64,000 bases of DNA from Sulfitobacter sp. HNIBRBA3233 (GCF_040149665.1 NZ_JBEFLP010000002.1:62001-126000), one strand, 5' to 3'. Positions 1-8,532 are shown, numbered from the stretch's first letter. Made by a program: numbers and translations. The notes: generated by a model from the letters alone, not told the origin.

Positions 1-28
1 TCTGCGTTCTTCATTTCGGAGGGTGACG

Positions 29-493
29 GTGCTGCAAGGCTTGCCCCAGTCGGTTCTGTTTTGCTGCGACCACAACGCCGTCCGGTCCCCCATGGCGGAG
101 GGAATAATGAAGAAGTTCTATGGCCTGGACACCTATGTCCAGTCCGTAGGCGTGAACAACGATCTCGAAATCGACGGTTTCTCAATCGCCGTCTGTCAGG
201 AAATGGATGTGGAGCTGTCGCGCCACCGCTCGCGCAGTTTCGACGAAATGCAGGAATGGGGCGACGATCTGAGCTCTTTCGATTTGGTCATCGCGTTGTC
301 GCCCGCCTCCCAGCGCCGCGCGCTGGAGCTGACGCGGTTCTTCCATCTGGAGGTCGAATACTGGCCGATCCTCGACCCCACGGGGTTGGGCGAGACGCGC
401 GATGCCAAGCTGACGCAATTCCGCGCCGCCCGGGACCAGATCGTTGCGCGCATCACCGAACGCTTCGGCGCGCCGACCAAGCCGCAGGTCTAG
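29..493 (+). CDS. Low-molecular-weight phosphatase family protein (LMW-PTP / arsenate reductase fold)
   Basis: A 154-residue protein of the low-molecular-weight tyrosine phosphatase fold. The phosphate-binding loop CX5R is visible near the N-terminus as CDHNAVRS (Cys13 to Arg19), and a later ILDPTG supplies the usual Asp-Pro general-acid motif. Family members are cytoplasmic and hydrolyse phosphotyrosine or reduce arsenate; the substrate here cannot be read from sequence. I chose GTG at 29 because the GGAGG at 18-22 sits about six bases upstream; the in-frame GTG at 23 touches that ribosome site and is less likely. The gene lies near the window edge, so its upstream operon partners are not visible. 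Confidence 0.8.
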   Translation: MLQGLPQSVLFCCDHNAVRSPMAEGIMKKFYGLDTYVQSVGVNNDLEIDGFSIAVCQEMDVELSRHRSRSFDEMQEWGDDLSSFDLVIALSPASQRRALELTRFFHLEVEYWPILDPTGLGETRDAKLTQFRAARDQIVARITERFGAPTKPQV

Positions 494-596
494 GCGCAGC
501 AGGCGCGGACCGCTGGCGCGCAGGGCGCTCTTGACCCGTGCCGGCATGTCGTGTGTTGCTTTGCCGGTGCCTTGACCTCATGAGGGGGAGATTTCC

Positions 597-1001
597 TTGA
601 CCGACACCATCCGCGCCTATTTCGATGCCTTCAACGCCGGTGACACCGATGCGATGCTGGACTGCCTGTCAGACGACGTCGCCCATCACGTCAACGAGGG
701 CAACATTCGCCGCGGCAAGCCCGCTTTCGCCGAGTTTTGCGCGCATATGTCCAGATGCTACGACGAGACTCTGACCGATATCGTCCTGTTCGAGGCCGAA
801 GGCGGCACACGCGCGGCGGCCGAATATATCGTCGACGGGACCTATCTGGAAACGGATGACGGGCTGCCACAGGCACATGGCCAGCGGTATCGTCTGCCCG
901 CCGGGTCCTTCTTCGATCTGGAAGACGGAAAGATCACCCGCGTCACCACGCGCTACAACCTGTCGGACTGGATCGGTCAGGTGACGGGCGGTAATGGCTG
1001 A
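597..1001 (+). CDS. NTF2-like / SnoaL-like domain protein
   Basis: A 134-residue single-domain protein with the pattern of the NTF2-like superfamily: an N-terminal helix with YFDAFNAGD, followed by alternating strands and a C-terminal KITRVTTRYNLSDW segment. Members include ketosteroid isomerases and polyketide cyclases as well as many of unknown substrate, so no reaction is assigned. The start is a TTG, supported by GGGGGAG six to seven bases upstream; no ATG or GTG is better placed. It overlaps the start of the following acetyltransferase gene by eight bases, so the two are probably co-translated and functionally paired. Confidence 0.75.
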   Translation: MTDTIRAYFDAFNAGDTDAMLDCLSDDVAHHVNEGNIRRGKPAFAEFCAHMSRCYDETLTDIVLFEAEGGTRAAAEYIVDGTYLETDDGLPQAHGQRYRLPAGSFFDLEDGKITRVTTRYNLSDWIGQVTGGNG

Positions 1002-1584
1002 TCTGTCGACTCGTGTCCTGACGGGCGCGGCACTGGAGCGGGCGCTGGACGACGTCGCGCGTCTGCGGATTTCGGTCTTTGCCGACTGGCCCTATCTCTA
1101 CGACGGTGATCTGGCCTACGAGCGGCAATACCTCCAGACCTACCGCGATACGGCCCAAGCCGTGCTGGTCGGTGCCTTTGACGGCGACAGGCTTGTCGGG
1201 GCCAGCACCGGCACGCCCCTGACCGATCACGCGGATGATTTCGCGGCGGCATTCGCGGGCACCGCGCTTGATCTCGAAGACATCTTTTACTGCGCTGAAA
1301 GCATCCTCTTGTCCGCCTATCGGGGGCAGGGGATCGGACACAGGTTTTTCGACCTGCGCGAGGCGCACGCGCGCGCCAATGGATTCTCGAAATCCTGTTT
1401 CTGCGCCGTCATCCGCCCCGAAGACCATCCCGACAGGCCGGCGGACTACCAGCCGCTGGACCGATTCTGGCGCGCGCGCGGCTATGCGCCTCTTGACGGA
1501 GTGGTGGCCCATTTCGATTGGAAGGATCACGGGCAGGAGGCTGCCACGCGCAAACCGCTACAGTTCTGGATTCGCGATCTTTAG
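994..1584 (+). CDS. GNAT family N-acetyltransferase
   Basis: A 196-residue protein. The acetyl-CoA binding motif A is visible as LSAYRGQGIGHRFFDLREAHA around residues 105-125, with the RGxGIG loop that holds the pyrophosphate. The acceptor substrate is unknown. The ATG at 994 overlaps the stop of the NTF2-like gene, indicating translational coupling. The rest of the protein is rich in aromatic residues (for example FADWPYLYDGDLAYERQYL), which is common in this subgroup annotated as GNAT acetyltransferases in roseobacters. Function beyond acyl transfer is not inferred. Confidence 0.8.
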   Translation: MADLSTRVLTGAALERALDDVARLRISVFADWPYLYDGDLAYERQYLQTYRDTAQAVLVGAFDGDRLVGASTGTPLTDHADDFAAAFAGTALDLEDIFYCAESILLSAYRGQGIGHRFFDLREAHARANGFSKSCFCAVIRPEDHPDRPADYQPLDRFWRARGYAPLDGVVAHFDWKDHGQEAATRKPLQFWIRDL

Positions 1585-1645
1585 GTGAATGGGCCGCCCC
1601 GTGTCGCCGCTGGGCGACAGGGGCGCAAACCGCCGCTGCTTGCGC

Positions 1646-2002
1646 TCAGCTGCAGACCCGTGTGGCGCTTTCGCCAAAGGCTTTCCACGTCGACCAGAAA
1701 GCATTGTCCGACGCCCGGTCGGACTGTCGCCAAACCTGCAGCTTGTGGGGATCCTTGAACGCTTTCACGCCGCGCCGCTGTTCGCTGCCCGAAAGCTCCT
1801 TGTCCGCAACTGCTTGGATACAGCCGCATTTCTGGCTGGTCGCGCCACGGCGGTCCTGTGCCAGACAGGCGCGCTGGATCGGGCCCGTCGCATAAAGCTG
1901 CGTTGGCGCGAGATATCCGCGCGTACTGTAGGAAGTCTTGTGCCCGCCACCACAGGCGGCCAATGTTGCCAGCGCCACAAGCGCCACTGCAATGCGTTTC
2001 AT
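1646..2002 (-). CDS. Small lipoprotein of unknown function
   Basis: A 118-residue predicted lipoprotein. The N-terminus MKRIAVALVALATLAAC carries two positive charges, a hydrophobic core and a lipobox ending in Cys17, so signal peptidase II processing and a membrane anchor are expected. The mature part has five cysteines beyond the lipid site (for example CLAQ and CGCIQ), suggesting disulfides in the periplasm. I do not recognise a named domain. AAAAGG about seven bases upstream of the ATG supports the start. It is divergent from lepA and convergent with the GNAT gene, so it is probably transcribed alone. Confidence 0.7.
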   Translation of the reverse strand: MKRIAVALVALATLAACGGGHKTSYSTRGYLAPTQLYATGPIQRACLAQDRRGATSQKCGCIQAVADKELSGSEQRRGVKAFKDPHKLQVWRQSDRASDNAFWSTWKAFGESATRVCS

Positions 2003-2204
2003 GTGTCTGCCTTTTCTCTGCGCGCTCTTGCCGAAGGTTGTCCCCCGTGCCGACGCTGCCTGCTGCTCAATAGTGTGAATATGCCTTAAATCCGGTTAAA
2101 CAGCAATTGAGGAAAATGTCGCGCCCCGGCACCCTTGCATCCGTGCCGCACCCCGCTTCATCATGCCCATTGACCGTCGCCACAAACCCCTACATATCAG
2201 GCCC

Positions 2205-4007
2205 ATGACACCGCTTGCACATATCCGCAATTTCTCGATCGTGGCGCATATCGACCACGGGAAATCCACCCTCGCCGACCGGCTGATCCAGCTTACCGGA
2301 ACGGTGGCCGAACGGGATATGAAGGAACAGCTTCTCGATGCGATGGACATCGAACGCGAGCGTGGGATCACGATCAAAGCCAATACCGTGCGGATCGACT
2401 ATCCCGCGAAGGATGGCAACACCTACATTCTGAATCTTATCGACACGCCGGGCCACGTCGACTTCGGCTACGAAGTCAGCCGGTCCATGCAGGCTGTCGA
2501 AGGATCGCTGCTGGTGGTCGACGCCTCCCAGGGGGTCGAGGCGCAGACACTGGCCAACGTCTATCAGGCCATCGACGCCGACCACGAGATCGTGCCGGTG
2601 CTGAACAAGGTCGACCTGCCCGCCGCCGATTGCGCGCGGGTGCGCGAACAGATCGAGGACGTGATCGGGATCGAGGCGCATGACGCGGTCGAGATCAGCG
2701 CCAAGACCGGTGTCGGGATCCCCGATGTGCTGGAAGCGATCGTGCAGCGCCTGCCCCCGCCGAAAGGGGGCGATCCGGATGCGCCCCTCAAGGCGATGCT
2801 GGTGGATTCGAAATACGATCAGTACCTTGGCGTGATCGTCATCGTGCGTATCATCGACGGCACGCTGAAGAAGGGCGACCGCATCCGCATGATGAAGACG
2901 GGCGGCACCTATGACGTGGACGATGTGGGCGTCTACCGTCCCGCCATGACATCGGTCAAAAGCCTCGGTCCCGGCGAGATCGGATATCTCAACGCGTCGA
3001 TCAAACAGGTCCGCGACACCCGTGTGGGTGATACCATCACATTGGAAAAACGCCCCTGCGAAACCCCGCTGCCGGGCTTCAAGCCGTCGCAGCCGGTGGT
3101 GTTCTGCGGCCTTTTCCCCGTGGACGCCGCCGATTTCGAGGACCTGCGCGACAGCATCGAGAAACTTGCCCTGAACGATGCCTCCTTCTCGTTCGAGATG
3201 GAAACATCCGCCGCGCTGGGCTTTGGGTTCCGCTGCGGCTTTCTGGGGCTTTTGCACCTCGAAGTCATCCGCGACCGGATCGAGCGCGAGTATGACATCG
3301 ATCTGATCACCACGGCGCCGTCGGTTATCTACCACGTCCACATGAAGGACGGCGAAATGCGGGAGCTTCACAATCCCGCGGATATGCCCGACCTGACCTA
3401 TGTCGACCACCTCGAGGAGCCGCGCATCAAGGCGACGATCCTCGTGCCCGACGAATACCTCGGCGATGTGCTGAAGCTGTGTCAGGACCGGCGCGGCATC
3501 CAGATGGATCTGACCTATGCCGGCGCGCGTGCCATGGTCGTCTATGATCTGCCGCTGAACGAGGTTGTGTTCGATTTTTACGACCGTCTGAAATCGGTCA
3601 CGAAAGGCTACGCCAGCTTCGACTACCAGATGATCGGTTACCGCACCGATGCGCTGGTGAAGATGCAGATCCTCGTGAACGACGAACCTGTCGATGCGCT
3701 TTCGACAATGGTGCACCGGGACCGGGCCGAAGGACGGGGCCGCGCGATGGTCGAAAAGCTCAAGGATCTGATCCCGCGCCACATGTTCAAGATCCCGATC
3801 CAGGCTGCAATCGGCGGCAAGGTGATCGCGCGCGAAACACTGTCGGCGATGCGCAAGGACGTGACCGCGAAATGCTACGGCGGCGACGCGTCGCGCAAAC
3901 GCAAGCTGCTGGACAAGCAGAAGGCGGGCAAGAAGAAGATGCGTCAGTTCGGCAAGGTCGACATCCCGCAGGAAGCGTTCATCAGCGCTCTGAAAATGGA
4001 CAGCTAA
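2205..4007 (+). CDS. lepA: Elongation factor 4 (LepA), ribosome back-translocase GTPase
   Basis: A 600-residue translational GTPase. The G1 P-loop AHIDHGKST is close to the N-terminus, followed by GITIKA (switch I), DTPGHVDF (G3) and NKVDLP (G4). The LepA-specific C-terminus is rich in lysine ([20 protein letters not shown]). LepA acts on the ribosome at the membrane and cytoplasm, remodelling stalled or mistranslocated complexes. I chose ATG 2205 because LepA proteins begin with a short leader before [15 protein letters not shown]; the in-frame ATG at 2163 would add 14 residues absent from the family and has no ribosome site. The length equals the usual family length. Confidence 0.97.
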   Translation: MTPLAHIRNFSIVAHIDHGKSTLADRLIQLTGTVAERDMKEQLLDAMDIERERGITIKANTVRIDYPAKDGNTYILNLIDTPGHVDFGYEVSRSMQAVEGSLLVVDASQGVEAQTLANVYQAIDADHEIVPVLNKVDLPAADCARVREQIEDVIGIEAHDAVEISAKTGVGIPDVLEAIVQRLPPPKGGDPDAPLKAMLVDSKYDQYLGVIVIVRIIDGTLKKGDRIRMMKTGGTYDVDDVGVYRPAMTSVKSLGPGEIGYLNASIKQVRDTRVGDTITLEKRPCETPLPGFKPSQPVVFCGLFPVDAADFEDLRDSIEKLALNDASFSFEMETSAALGFGFRCGFLGLLHLEVIRDRIEREYDIDLITTAPSVIYHVHMKDGEMRELHNPADMPDLTYVDHLEEPRIKATILVPDEYLGDVLKLCQDRRGIQMDLTYAGARAMVVYDLPLNEVVFDFYDRLKSVTKGYASFDYQMIGYRTDALVKMQILVNDEPVDALSTMVHRDRAEGRGRAMVEKLKDLIPRHMFKIPIQAAIGGKVIARETLSAMRKDVTAKCYGGDASRKRKLLDKQKAGKKKMRQFGKVDIPQEAFISALKMDS

Positions 4008-4150
4008 GACTGCTATCCTGTTGATAGCGGTGGCGCGCTGGGCGGGCGTGGATCGCGGCTATGCTTGGGTACTGTTGGCGGGAATGCCCACAAAAAACAG
4101 ATGCAGCGCCCCAGCTGACGCAGCGACGCTGATGGCCAGCCTTGAATAGA

Positions 4151-4187
4151 AAAAGCCGCCGACGCGACAGCGCCGACGGCTTTTGTT
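4151..4187. terminator. Bidirectional intrinsic terminator between lepA and entericidin
   Basis: An imperfect ten-base-pair stem (4155-4164 with 4171-4180, two mismatches, six-base loop) is flanked by AAAAA on the left and TTTTGTTCTT on the right. It can therefore end transcription from lepA on the plus strand and from the small lipoprotein on the minus strand. The rest of 4008-4203 shows no credible gene. Confidence 0.7.
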
Positions 4188-4203
4188 CTTTGAAGCGGCG
4201 CTT

Positions 4204-4323
4204 TTACTCTGCGGCTTCTTCGATTTCCTGACCGGCATTCTGCACGTCTTCACCGAAACCTTCGGCGGTTTCGCATGCGGCAAGGGCACCGAGTGCGGCG
4301 ATCATGGCGACAATTCTAAACAT
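4204..4323 (-). CDS. Entericidin A/B family lipoprotein, copy 1
   Basis: A 39-residue lipoprotein. The sequence begins MFRIVAMIAALGALAAC, a lipoprotein signal with lipobox LAAC and Cys17, followed by ETAEGFGEDVQNAGQEIEEAAE. The ETAEGFG then DVQ.AG pattern is the mark of the entericidin family, small membrane lipoproteins best known as an osmotically induced toxin/antidote pair in enterobacteria. AGGAG lies about five bases before the ATG. A promoter-like pair GGAAC-17-CGTT lies 29 bases upstream of the start. A second, similar gene follows upstream on the same strand at 4381-4509. Confidence 0.85.
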   Translation of the reverse strand: MFRIVAMIAALGALAACETAEGFGEDVQNAGQEIEEAAE

Positions 4324-4352
4324 TTTAATCTCCTGACGTTGCTTGCCACCCC

Positions 4353-4378
4353 AACGCGCGCGCAAAGCAGGGGGTTCC
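4353..4378 (-). promoter_or_regulatory. EcfG-like (general stress) promoter of entericidin copy 1
   Basis: On the minus strand GGAAC (4378-4374) is followed by exactly 17 bases and CGTT (4356-4353). This is the published consensus of EcfG/SigT general-stress promoters in alphaproteobacteria (GGAAC, 16-17, CGTT). It ends 29 bases before the start codon. The match is seen directly; use of the site is inferred. Confidence 0.55.
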
Positions 4379-4380
4379 CG

Positions 4381-4509
4381 TCAGTTGGCGGCGCTGGTGA
4401 TCACCTGACCGGCACGCTGTACGTCACGCCCGAATCCTTCGGCCGTTTCGCAGGCGCCCAAGAGGCCGAGCGCCGCTAGGGCCGTCATCAGTCTGAGCAA
4501 TTTCGGCAT
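4381..4509 (-). CDS. Entericidin A/B family lipoprotein, copy 2
   Basis: A 42-residue lipoprotein, MPKLLRLMTALAALGLLGAC as signal with lipobox LGAC (Cys20), then ETAEGFGRDVQRAGQVITSAAN. Its mature part repeats the ETAEGFG.DVQ.AG pattern of the neighbour at 4204-4323 but is less acidic, with Arg replacing acidic residues and no final acidic helix. In the enteric prototype one member is toxic and the other protective; whether this applies here is unknown. The start at 4509 is favoured by GGAGAG six bases upstream. The in-frame ATG two codons earlier abuts that site. Confidence 0.8.
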   Translation of the reverse strand: MPKLLRLMTALAALGLLGACETAEGFGRDVQRAGQVITSAAN

Positions 4510-4622
4510 GGTCATCTCTCCATGAAAATCATCACTGCCGGAGAAAGTTTCTGTCGGATGAAACTCTGCCACCTCCGGTGTCGTGCCTTCCGTACTACAA
4601 AAATCAACGGGAAGGAACGAGA

Positions 4623-4856
4623 ATGAAATTCGCGAAAACATTTGCCGCCGCAGCAGTTGTTGCAATTGCCGCCACCAGCGCCTTTGCAAAGGGCCATGAC
4701 CAGAGCAACGGTGCCGATGGCGAGCCGGGCAAGAATGCCGGTGCCGAAACGGCGACATCCGCGCAGGGTCTCGGTGCGGCTGTCGGCAACGGCCAGGACA
4801 AGGGCGGCATGGATCGCGGCAGCTCTGCCGACGCGGGCAAGCCGTCCAAGGATTGA
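4623..4856 (+). CDS. Small secreted Gly/Ala/Asp-rich protein, unknown function
   Basis: A 77-residue protein with a clear Sec signal (MKFAKTFAAAAVVAIAATSAFA, cleavage after Ala22). The mature region is short, hydrophilic and low in complexity (GADGEPGKNAGAE, GNGQDKGGMDRGSSADAG). No domain is recognised; such proteins are often disordered periplasmic stress proteins. GGAAGG seven bases before ATG 4623 decides the start over the in-frame ATG at 4578, which would put 15 polar residues before the signal. A good rho-independent terminator follows at 4880. A weak general-stress-like motif (GAAAC, 17, CGTG at 4560-4585) precedes it. Confidence 0.7.
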   Translation: MKFAKTFAAAAVVAIAATSAFAKGHDQSNGADGEPGKNAGAETATSAQGLGAAVGNGQDKGGMDRGSSADAGKPSKD

Positions 4857-4879
4857 TCCAGGAGGTCGATTGCACGACC

Positions 4880-4910
4880 CGACCCCGCCACGGCGGGGTC
4901 GGTCAGTTTT
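4880..4910 (+). terminator. Intrinsic terminator after the small secreted protein
   Basis: A GC-rich stem (4880-4889 pairing with 4892-4901, CGACCCCGCC and its complement) is followed by GTCAGTTTT. It lies 24 bases beyond the stop of the plus-strand gene and just before the stop of the convergent DUF3072 gene. Confidence 0.75.
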
Positions 4911-5112
4911 CCAGCCCGGCTTGTTCCTGCAATGCTTCGATCTTGTCCGATGCTTCCGCTTTCGTCAGCCCGTCGACGTAGTCCGCGCCGGTCTTTTCGC
5001 ACAGCGTCTTGAGATAGCTCGCCTGTGCACCGGTCATGGGCTCGTCTCCGGTTACCCAGTCGTCCGTATCCTTGATCGCGTTACCCTCTGGCGTTTCTTT
5101 CGGATTATCCAT
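4903..5112 (-). CDS. DUF3072 domain protein
   Basis: A 69-residue soluble protein. The core WVTGDEPMTGAQASYLKTLC and the following LTKAEASDKIEALQ are typical of DUF3072, a small family with no assigned function that often occurs in stress-related contexts. It has no signal peptide. AAGGAG is well placed before the ATG. A GGAAC-16-GGTT promoter-like pair lies 26 bases upstream of the start, close to the EcfG general-stress consensus and similar to the site before entericidin. It is convergent with the small secreted protein gene. Confidence 0.85.
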   Translation of the reverse strand: MDNPKETPEGNAIKDTDDWVTGDEPMTGAQASYLKTLCEKTGADYVDGLTKAEASDKIEALQEQAGLEN

Positions 5113-5138
5113 GATATTCTCCTTTTGTTCCGGTTTTT

Positions 5139-5163
5139 AACCCGCGAACAGACACAATGTTCC
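5139..5163 (-). promoter_or_regulatory. EcfG-like promoter of the DUF3072 gene
   Basis: On the minus strand GGAAC (5163-5159), a 16-base spacer and GGTT (5142-5139) are seen. One base differs from the EcfG consensus -10 (CGTT). The distance from its -10 end to the start codon is 26 bases. Function is inferred from the motif and its repetition in the window. Confidence 0.5.
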
Positions 5164-5253
5164 CGTGGATAAGCGATCCGTTATGCGCATCAGATGGTGT
5201 ACCTGCGCTGCCTTTGCGGTGTAGGTTCACGAAACACCAATATCGGAGCTACC

Positions 5254-6084
5254 ATGTCCACCCCTTGCATCCTCTGCGTCGCGATCACCGGATCGGTCCC
5301 TACCAAGGCCGCCAACCCCGCTGTCCCCATTTCGATCTCCGAACAGATCGAAAGCACACACGAAGCCTATGAGGCAGGTGCGGCGATCTGCCATGCGCAT
5401 GTGCGCAACGCGGATGAAACGCCCTCTTCGGATCCCGAGAAATTCGCGGCCCTGCAAGAAGGGCTGAAGAAACATTGCCCCGATATGATCATCCAGTTCT
5501 CGACCGGGGGACGCTCGGGTGCGGGGCAGGCGCGGGGCGGGATGCTGTCGCTGAAGCCCGATATGGCGAGCCTCTCTGTCGGGTCGAACAATTTTCCCAC
5601 GCGGGTCTACGAAAACCCGCCCGAACTGGTCGACTGGCTGGCTTCGGAGATGGTCAAATACGACGTGAAACCCGAGATCGAGGCCTTCGATCTGAGCCAC
5701 ATCCACAAGGCCGCCGAGATGAACCGCGACGGTCGCATCCCCGGCAGGCTTTATATCCAGTTCGTCATGGGGGTGAAGAATGCCATGCCCGTGGACCGCG
5801 AGACGTTTGATTTCTACATCAAGACGGTCCAGCGCCTCGCGCCGGATGCGCTTTGGTGTGCGGCGGGCATTGGCCAGCACCAGATCACGCTGAACGACTG
5901 GGCGATCGAAGCGGGTGGTCATGCACGCGCCGGGCTTGAGGACAATGTCCGTCTGGACCGTGACACGCTGGCCCCATCGAATGCCGCCCTGATCCGCCGC
6001 GCGGTCGCATTGTGCGAGAAATACGAGCGCCCCGTCGCCACCCCCGCACAGGCGCGCAAGATGCTGGACCTGCGCCCGGCCTAA
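5254..6084 (+). CDS. Beta-keto acid cleavage enzyme (BKACE / Kce family)
   Basis: A 276-residue TIM-barrel enzyme of the BKACE family, which condenses a beta-keto acid with acetyl-CoA and releases acetoacetate and a new CoA ester. Visible family marks are the N-terminal CVAITGS and TKAANPAVPIS, the metal-binding HAHVRN near residues 49-54, and IQFSTGG; later segments EIEAFDLSH and CAAGIGQHQ carry further conserved active-site residues. The actual keto acid (3-keto-5-aminohexanoate, dehydrocarnitine, beta-ketoadipate and others are known) cannot be told. ATG 5254 is preceded by CGGAG; the longer in-frame ATG at 5194 lacks a ribosome site. It is a single-gene unit. Confidence 0.85.
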   Translation: MSTPCILCVAITGSVPTKAANPAVPISISEQIESTHEAYEAGAAICHAHVRNADETPSSDPEKFAALQEGLKKHCPDMIIQFSTGGRSGAGQARGGMLSLKPDMASLSVGSNNFPTRVYENPPELVDWLASEMVKYDVKPEIEAFDLSHIHKAAEMNRDGRIPGRLYIQFVMGVKNAMPVDRETFDFYIKTVQRLAPDALWCAAGIGQHQITLNDWAIEAGGHARAGLEDNVRLDRDTLAPSNAALIRRAVALCEKYERPVATPAQARKMLDLRPA

Positions 6085-6830
6085 GGCACCGCCATCGGGT
6101 CGGCGGGATCCGCGACCGAGGACAAAAGCTCGGTCAGGCAGGCGCGGGTAAAGTCCCAGACCGGCGCGTCATGCACCAGATGGTGGGTGAGCAGGCCGTA
6201 TGGTTCGTTCCCGTCCACATGGCCCGCGCGCCGGGCGCGCAGATCGGCGACCAGACCGGCGATCAGCGTCTCGGCGGGCACCAGACTGCGGGTGCCCCGC
6301 CAATCCACGGGGTCGAGGTGGGTATTGACGTAGCGCAACCCGTCCACAGCCTGACCGCGCTTGCGCGGGCCGAAAACAGAAATGACCCGGTGGCCCGCAG
6401 CGACCAGCCCGGGCAGATGGCTGTCGTCGATCCGGTTCCAGGGCGGCACGAACATGGCGTTCAGCGCCGGCCCGAACAGGTGCGACAGACGCGCGTAGCC
6501 CTCGCAAATCTCGTCCCTGGCGGTGGCGCGCGGTTGGCCGAACTCTGCCTTTTTGCTGCCCGCGGGCGCGTGGTTTTCGTGACGCCAGCCGTGAACGACC
6601 GGCCGCAACGCGCCGCCAGACGCTGCTACCGCATCGACGAGGGACGGCTCGGCAAGATCGGGGATCACCGCCAGATACACCGGCAACGCGACCTCTTCGG
6701 ACAGGCCCACCAGCCGCTCCAATGGCGCGCTGGCGGACACTGCGTCGTCATCGCGCCACCACAGCGGCAGCCGCAGGCCTTCGCTTTGCCAGATCCGTGT
6801 TTCCTGCCTCAGCGGGCCCCACTCGGTCAT
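6081..6830 (-). CDS. Polysaccharide deacetylase family protein
   Basis: A 249-residue NodB-like carbohydrate esterase. WWRDDDA (Asp27-29) fits the catalytic Asp and metal-binding Asp motif, and HGWRHENH (His80, His84, His87) fits the HxxxH metal-binding motif; FVPPWNR is motif 3. No signal peptide is visible, so the enzyme probably acts in the cytoplasm on a lipid-linked or nucleotide-bound sugar rather than on an exported polymer. It is the last gene of the seven-gene glycan operon; its start overlaps the stop of the upstream glycosyltransferase by four bases. The target glycan is unknown. Confidence 0.8.
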   Translation of the reverse strand: MTEWGPLRQETRIWQSEGLRLPLWWRDDDAVSASAPLERLVGLSEEVALPVYLAVIPDLAEPSLVDAVAASGGALRPVVHGWRHENHAPAGSKKAEFGQPRATARDEICEGYARLSHLFGPALNAMFVPPWNRIDDSHLPGLVAAGHRVISVFGPRKRGQAVDGLRYVNTHLDPVDWRGTRSLVPAETLIAGLVADLRARRAGHVDGNEPYGLLTHHLVHDAPVWDFTRACLTELLSSVADPADPMAVP

Positions 6831-7954
6831 GCCGCACCCTTCAGCCGTTCAAGTATCTCGACCGTGCGCGCCGCGCCGTCGAACAGGGCCCGGGCGGGCA
6901 TACGCGCATCGCGGGCCACCTCGTCCAGCGCTGCCAACAGGCTTTCGGGCGATAGCCTGTTGCGGGGCAGGGTGGCGATACCGGGTTGTGCGGAAAGCGC
7001 CTTGGCGCGCAATCCCTGCTCCACCTCGCCATCTTCGTCGAAGGGCACGAACACCGCGCGGGTCCCGGCCTGAAGGATATCCAGCGCGGTGTTGTAGCCG
7101 CATTGCGAAACCGACGCTGTCGCATGGTGCAGCATGGCGCGGAACTCGGGCCGCGCGGCTTCGACCGTCGCATTCTGCGGGGCGTCTGCCTGCAGCCGTG
7201 CAAGGTGTGCTGCGTTGGCGCCCCCGATCAGCAGCCGCCAGCGCCTGCGCGGATCACGCCGCGCCGCGCCTAGCGCCGCATCGTGGATGTAATGCCCCAC
7301 ATCGCCGCCACCTGTGCTGACGATGATCTCGCCTTTCCCCAAACCTTGCCGGTCGGGAGCCGCGGGCGCAGGGGCCACGAAACCGGTATAGTGCAGCCGC
7401 GCGCCAAGCGTGTCGCTGATCGGCCAACTGAGATCGAGCGGAGTCAGCGCCGGATCCGCATGGACCAGAACAGCATCGTAGAAGTCGCGCAGCATCCGGT
7501 CGGCAAACTCGGCCTTGGAGGGCTTCGACGGCGGGGCGAGTATATCGCGGATCGAGGCGCAGATCAGCGGCGCGTCGGCCGCGCCCCTGGCGTGCGACAG
7601 CAGATCAGTGAATTCCCTGCGCAGGCCCCGTCGCCCGAAGGGGAAAAGCTCGGTCATCAGGACATCGGGCTTGAAGCTGTCGAAAGCGGCCATCATCCGG
7701 ACGCGGCGCTGCCTGTGATAGGCGGTGTCTGCGGGTCCGTCGCTGCCGATGAGGTGGGTGAAATCCGTGCCATCGGATCGAAGGGGCGGCAGCTGCGTTA
7801 CCTCGACCGCGCCGGTCGCAAGATGCGGCGCGGGGAAACCGCCGCTGACCACCTGCGGCTGGTGGCCCCTGCGCAAAAACGCCTGTGCCAGCGTCAGGGC
7901 GCGCGCCAGATGGCCTGTGCCCAGCAGATGTGTGACGACGATCATTACTTTCAC
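6827..7954 (-). CDS. MurG-like glycosyltransferase family protein
   Basis: A 375-residue GT-B fold protein of the MurG-like group. The N-terminal HLLGTGHLARALTLAQAF is the glycine-rich nucleotide/acceptor loop, and the C-terminal CGYNTALDILQAGTRAVFVP matches the donor-binding region of GT28-like enzymes. The GTG at 7954 has GGAGG seven bases upstream and overlaps the stop of the phosphatase gene (GTGA); an in-frame ATG three codons later is too far from the ribosome site. It resembles the gene at 10824-12026 (shared LHYTG and GYNT motifs), suggesting duplication. Acceptor and donor are not known. Confidence 0.75.
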   Translation of the reverse strand: MKVMIVVTHLLGTGHLARALTLAQAFLRRGHQPQVVSGGFPAPHLATGAVEVTQLPPLRSDGTDFTHLIGSDGPADTAYHRQRRVRMMAAFDSFKPDVLMTELFPFGRRGLRREFTDLLSHARGAADAPLICASIRDILAPPSKPSKAEFADRMLRDFYDAVLVHADPALTPLDLSWPISDTLGARLHYTGFVAPAPAAPDRQGLGKGEIIVSTGGGDVGHYIHDAALGAARRDPRRRWRLLIGGANAAHLARLQADAPQNATVEAARPEFRAMLHHATASVSQCGYNTALDILQAGTRAVFVPFDEDGEVEQGLRAKALSAQPGIATLPRNRLSPESLLAALDEVARDARMPARALFDGAARTVEILERLKGAA

Positions 7955-8532
7955 GGGCGTACCTCCAGCCTGACAGGATCGGGCGCAAGCGTCCATCGTC
8001 CCGCTGCGCCTTCGAGGATGAACAGGCGGTTGCGCTTCACCGTGAAAGGGGCGGGCCCGTCGAAATACCATCCGGTCGCCAGTGCCATCAGTACGCGCAT
8101 GACGCCGATGTGACAGACGGCAACGGTGTCGGTGCGTAGCCCGTCCAGCCACGGCGACAGCCGGTCGCGCACCTCGGCGGGGCTTTCGCCGCCGGGGGGG
8201 CGATAGTGCCACCCCCAGCTTTCGATATCGCGGTGATCGCAGGAAGGGTCGGCCCGCAGGTCCACCGCCCGCCTGCCTTCCCAGTCGCCCCAGTTCATTT
8301 CGGTCAGCGCTGCCACCTCCTGTGGGTGGCGACCGCTGACAAGCCGCGCGGTTTCGCGCGCCCGCATCAGCGGGCTGGAGACAAGTACGGCCCGATCCCA
8401 AGGTGCGGGCAGCGCCAGCCGCGCCAGCGCGTCGCGCGCCTCCGAGTCGAGCGGGATATCGCTGCGGCCCTGCACGCGCCCCTCGCGGTTCCATGCGGTG
8501 TGGCCATGCCGCAAAAGCGCCAACCGTATCAT
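7951..8532 (-). CDS. Histidine phosphatase family protein (phosphoglycerate-mutase-like)
   Basis: A 193-residue protein with the catalytic LLRHGHTAWN near the N-terminus (phosphorylated His9) and a later CHIGVMRVL carrying the second catalytic histidine. The MNWGDWEG segment matches the substrate-pocket region of cobalamin-phosphatase-like members. The gene sits between two glycosyltransferase genes with overlaps of four bases on both sides, so its natural substrate may be a sugar phosphate or a phosphorylated glycan intermediate; this is inference from context only. A role in cobalamin synthesis is possible for the family but no cob genes are near. Confidence 0.8.
   Translation of the reverse strand: MIRLALLRHGHTAWNREGRVQGRSDIPLDSEARDALARLALPAPWDRAVLVSSPLMRARETARLVSGRHPQEVAALTEMNWGDWEGRRAVDLRADPSCDHRDIESWGWHYRPPGGESPAEVRDRLSPWLDGLRTDTVAVCHIGVMRVLMALATGWYFDGPAPFTVKRNRLFILEGAAGRWTLAPDPVRLEVRP

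Noticed and set aside
2163..2204. Upstream ATG for lepA
   Set aside because: It adds 14 residues not found in the family and lacks a ribosome site.
2190..3782. 530-codon open frame antisense to lepA
   Set aside because: The plus strand encodes full-length LepA; the reverse frame has no recognisable domain.
4012..4028. Hairpin GCTATC-CTGTT-GATAGC just after lepA
   Set aside because: The stem is only six base pairs and no T tract follows; the terminator at 4151 is a better end.
4059..4289. 76-codon minus-strand frame over the entericidin copy 1 gene
   Set aside because: It runs through the terminator and overlaps the better supported lipoprotein in another frame; no ribosome site.
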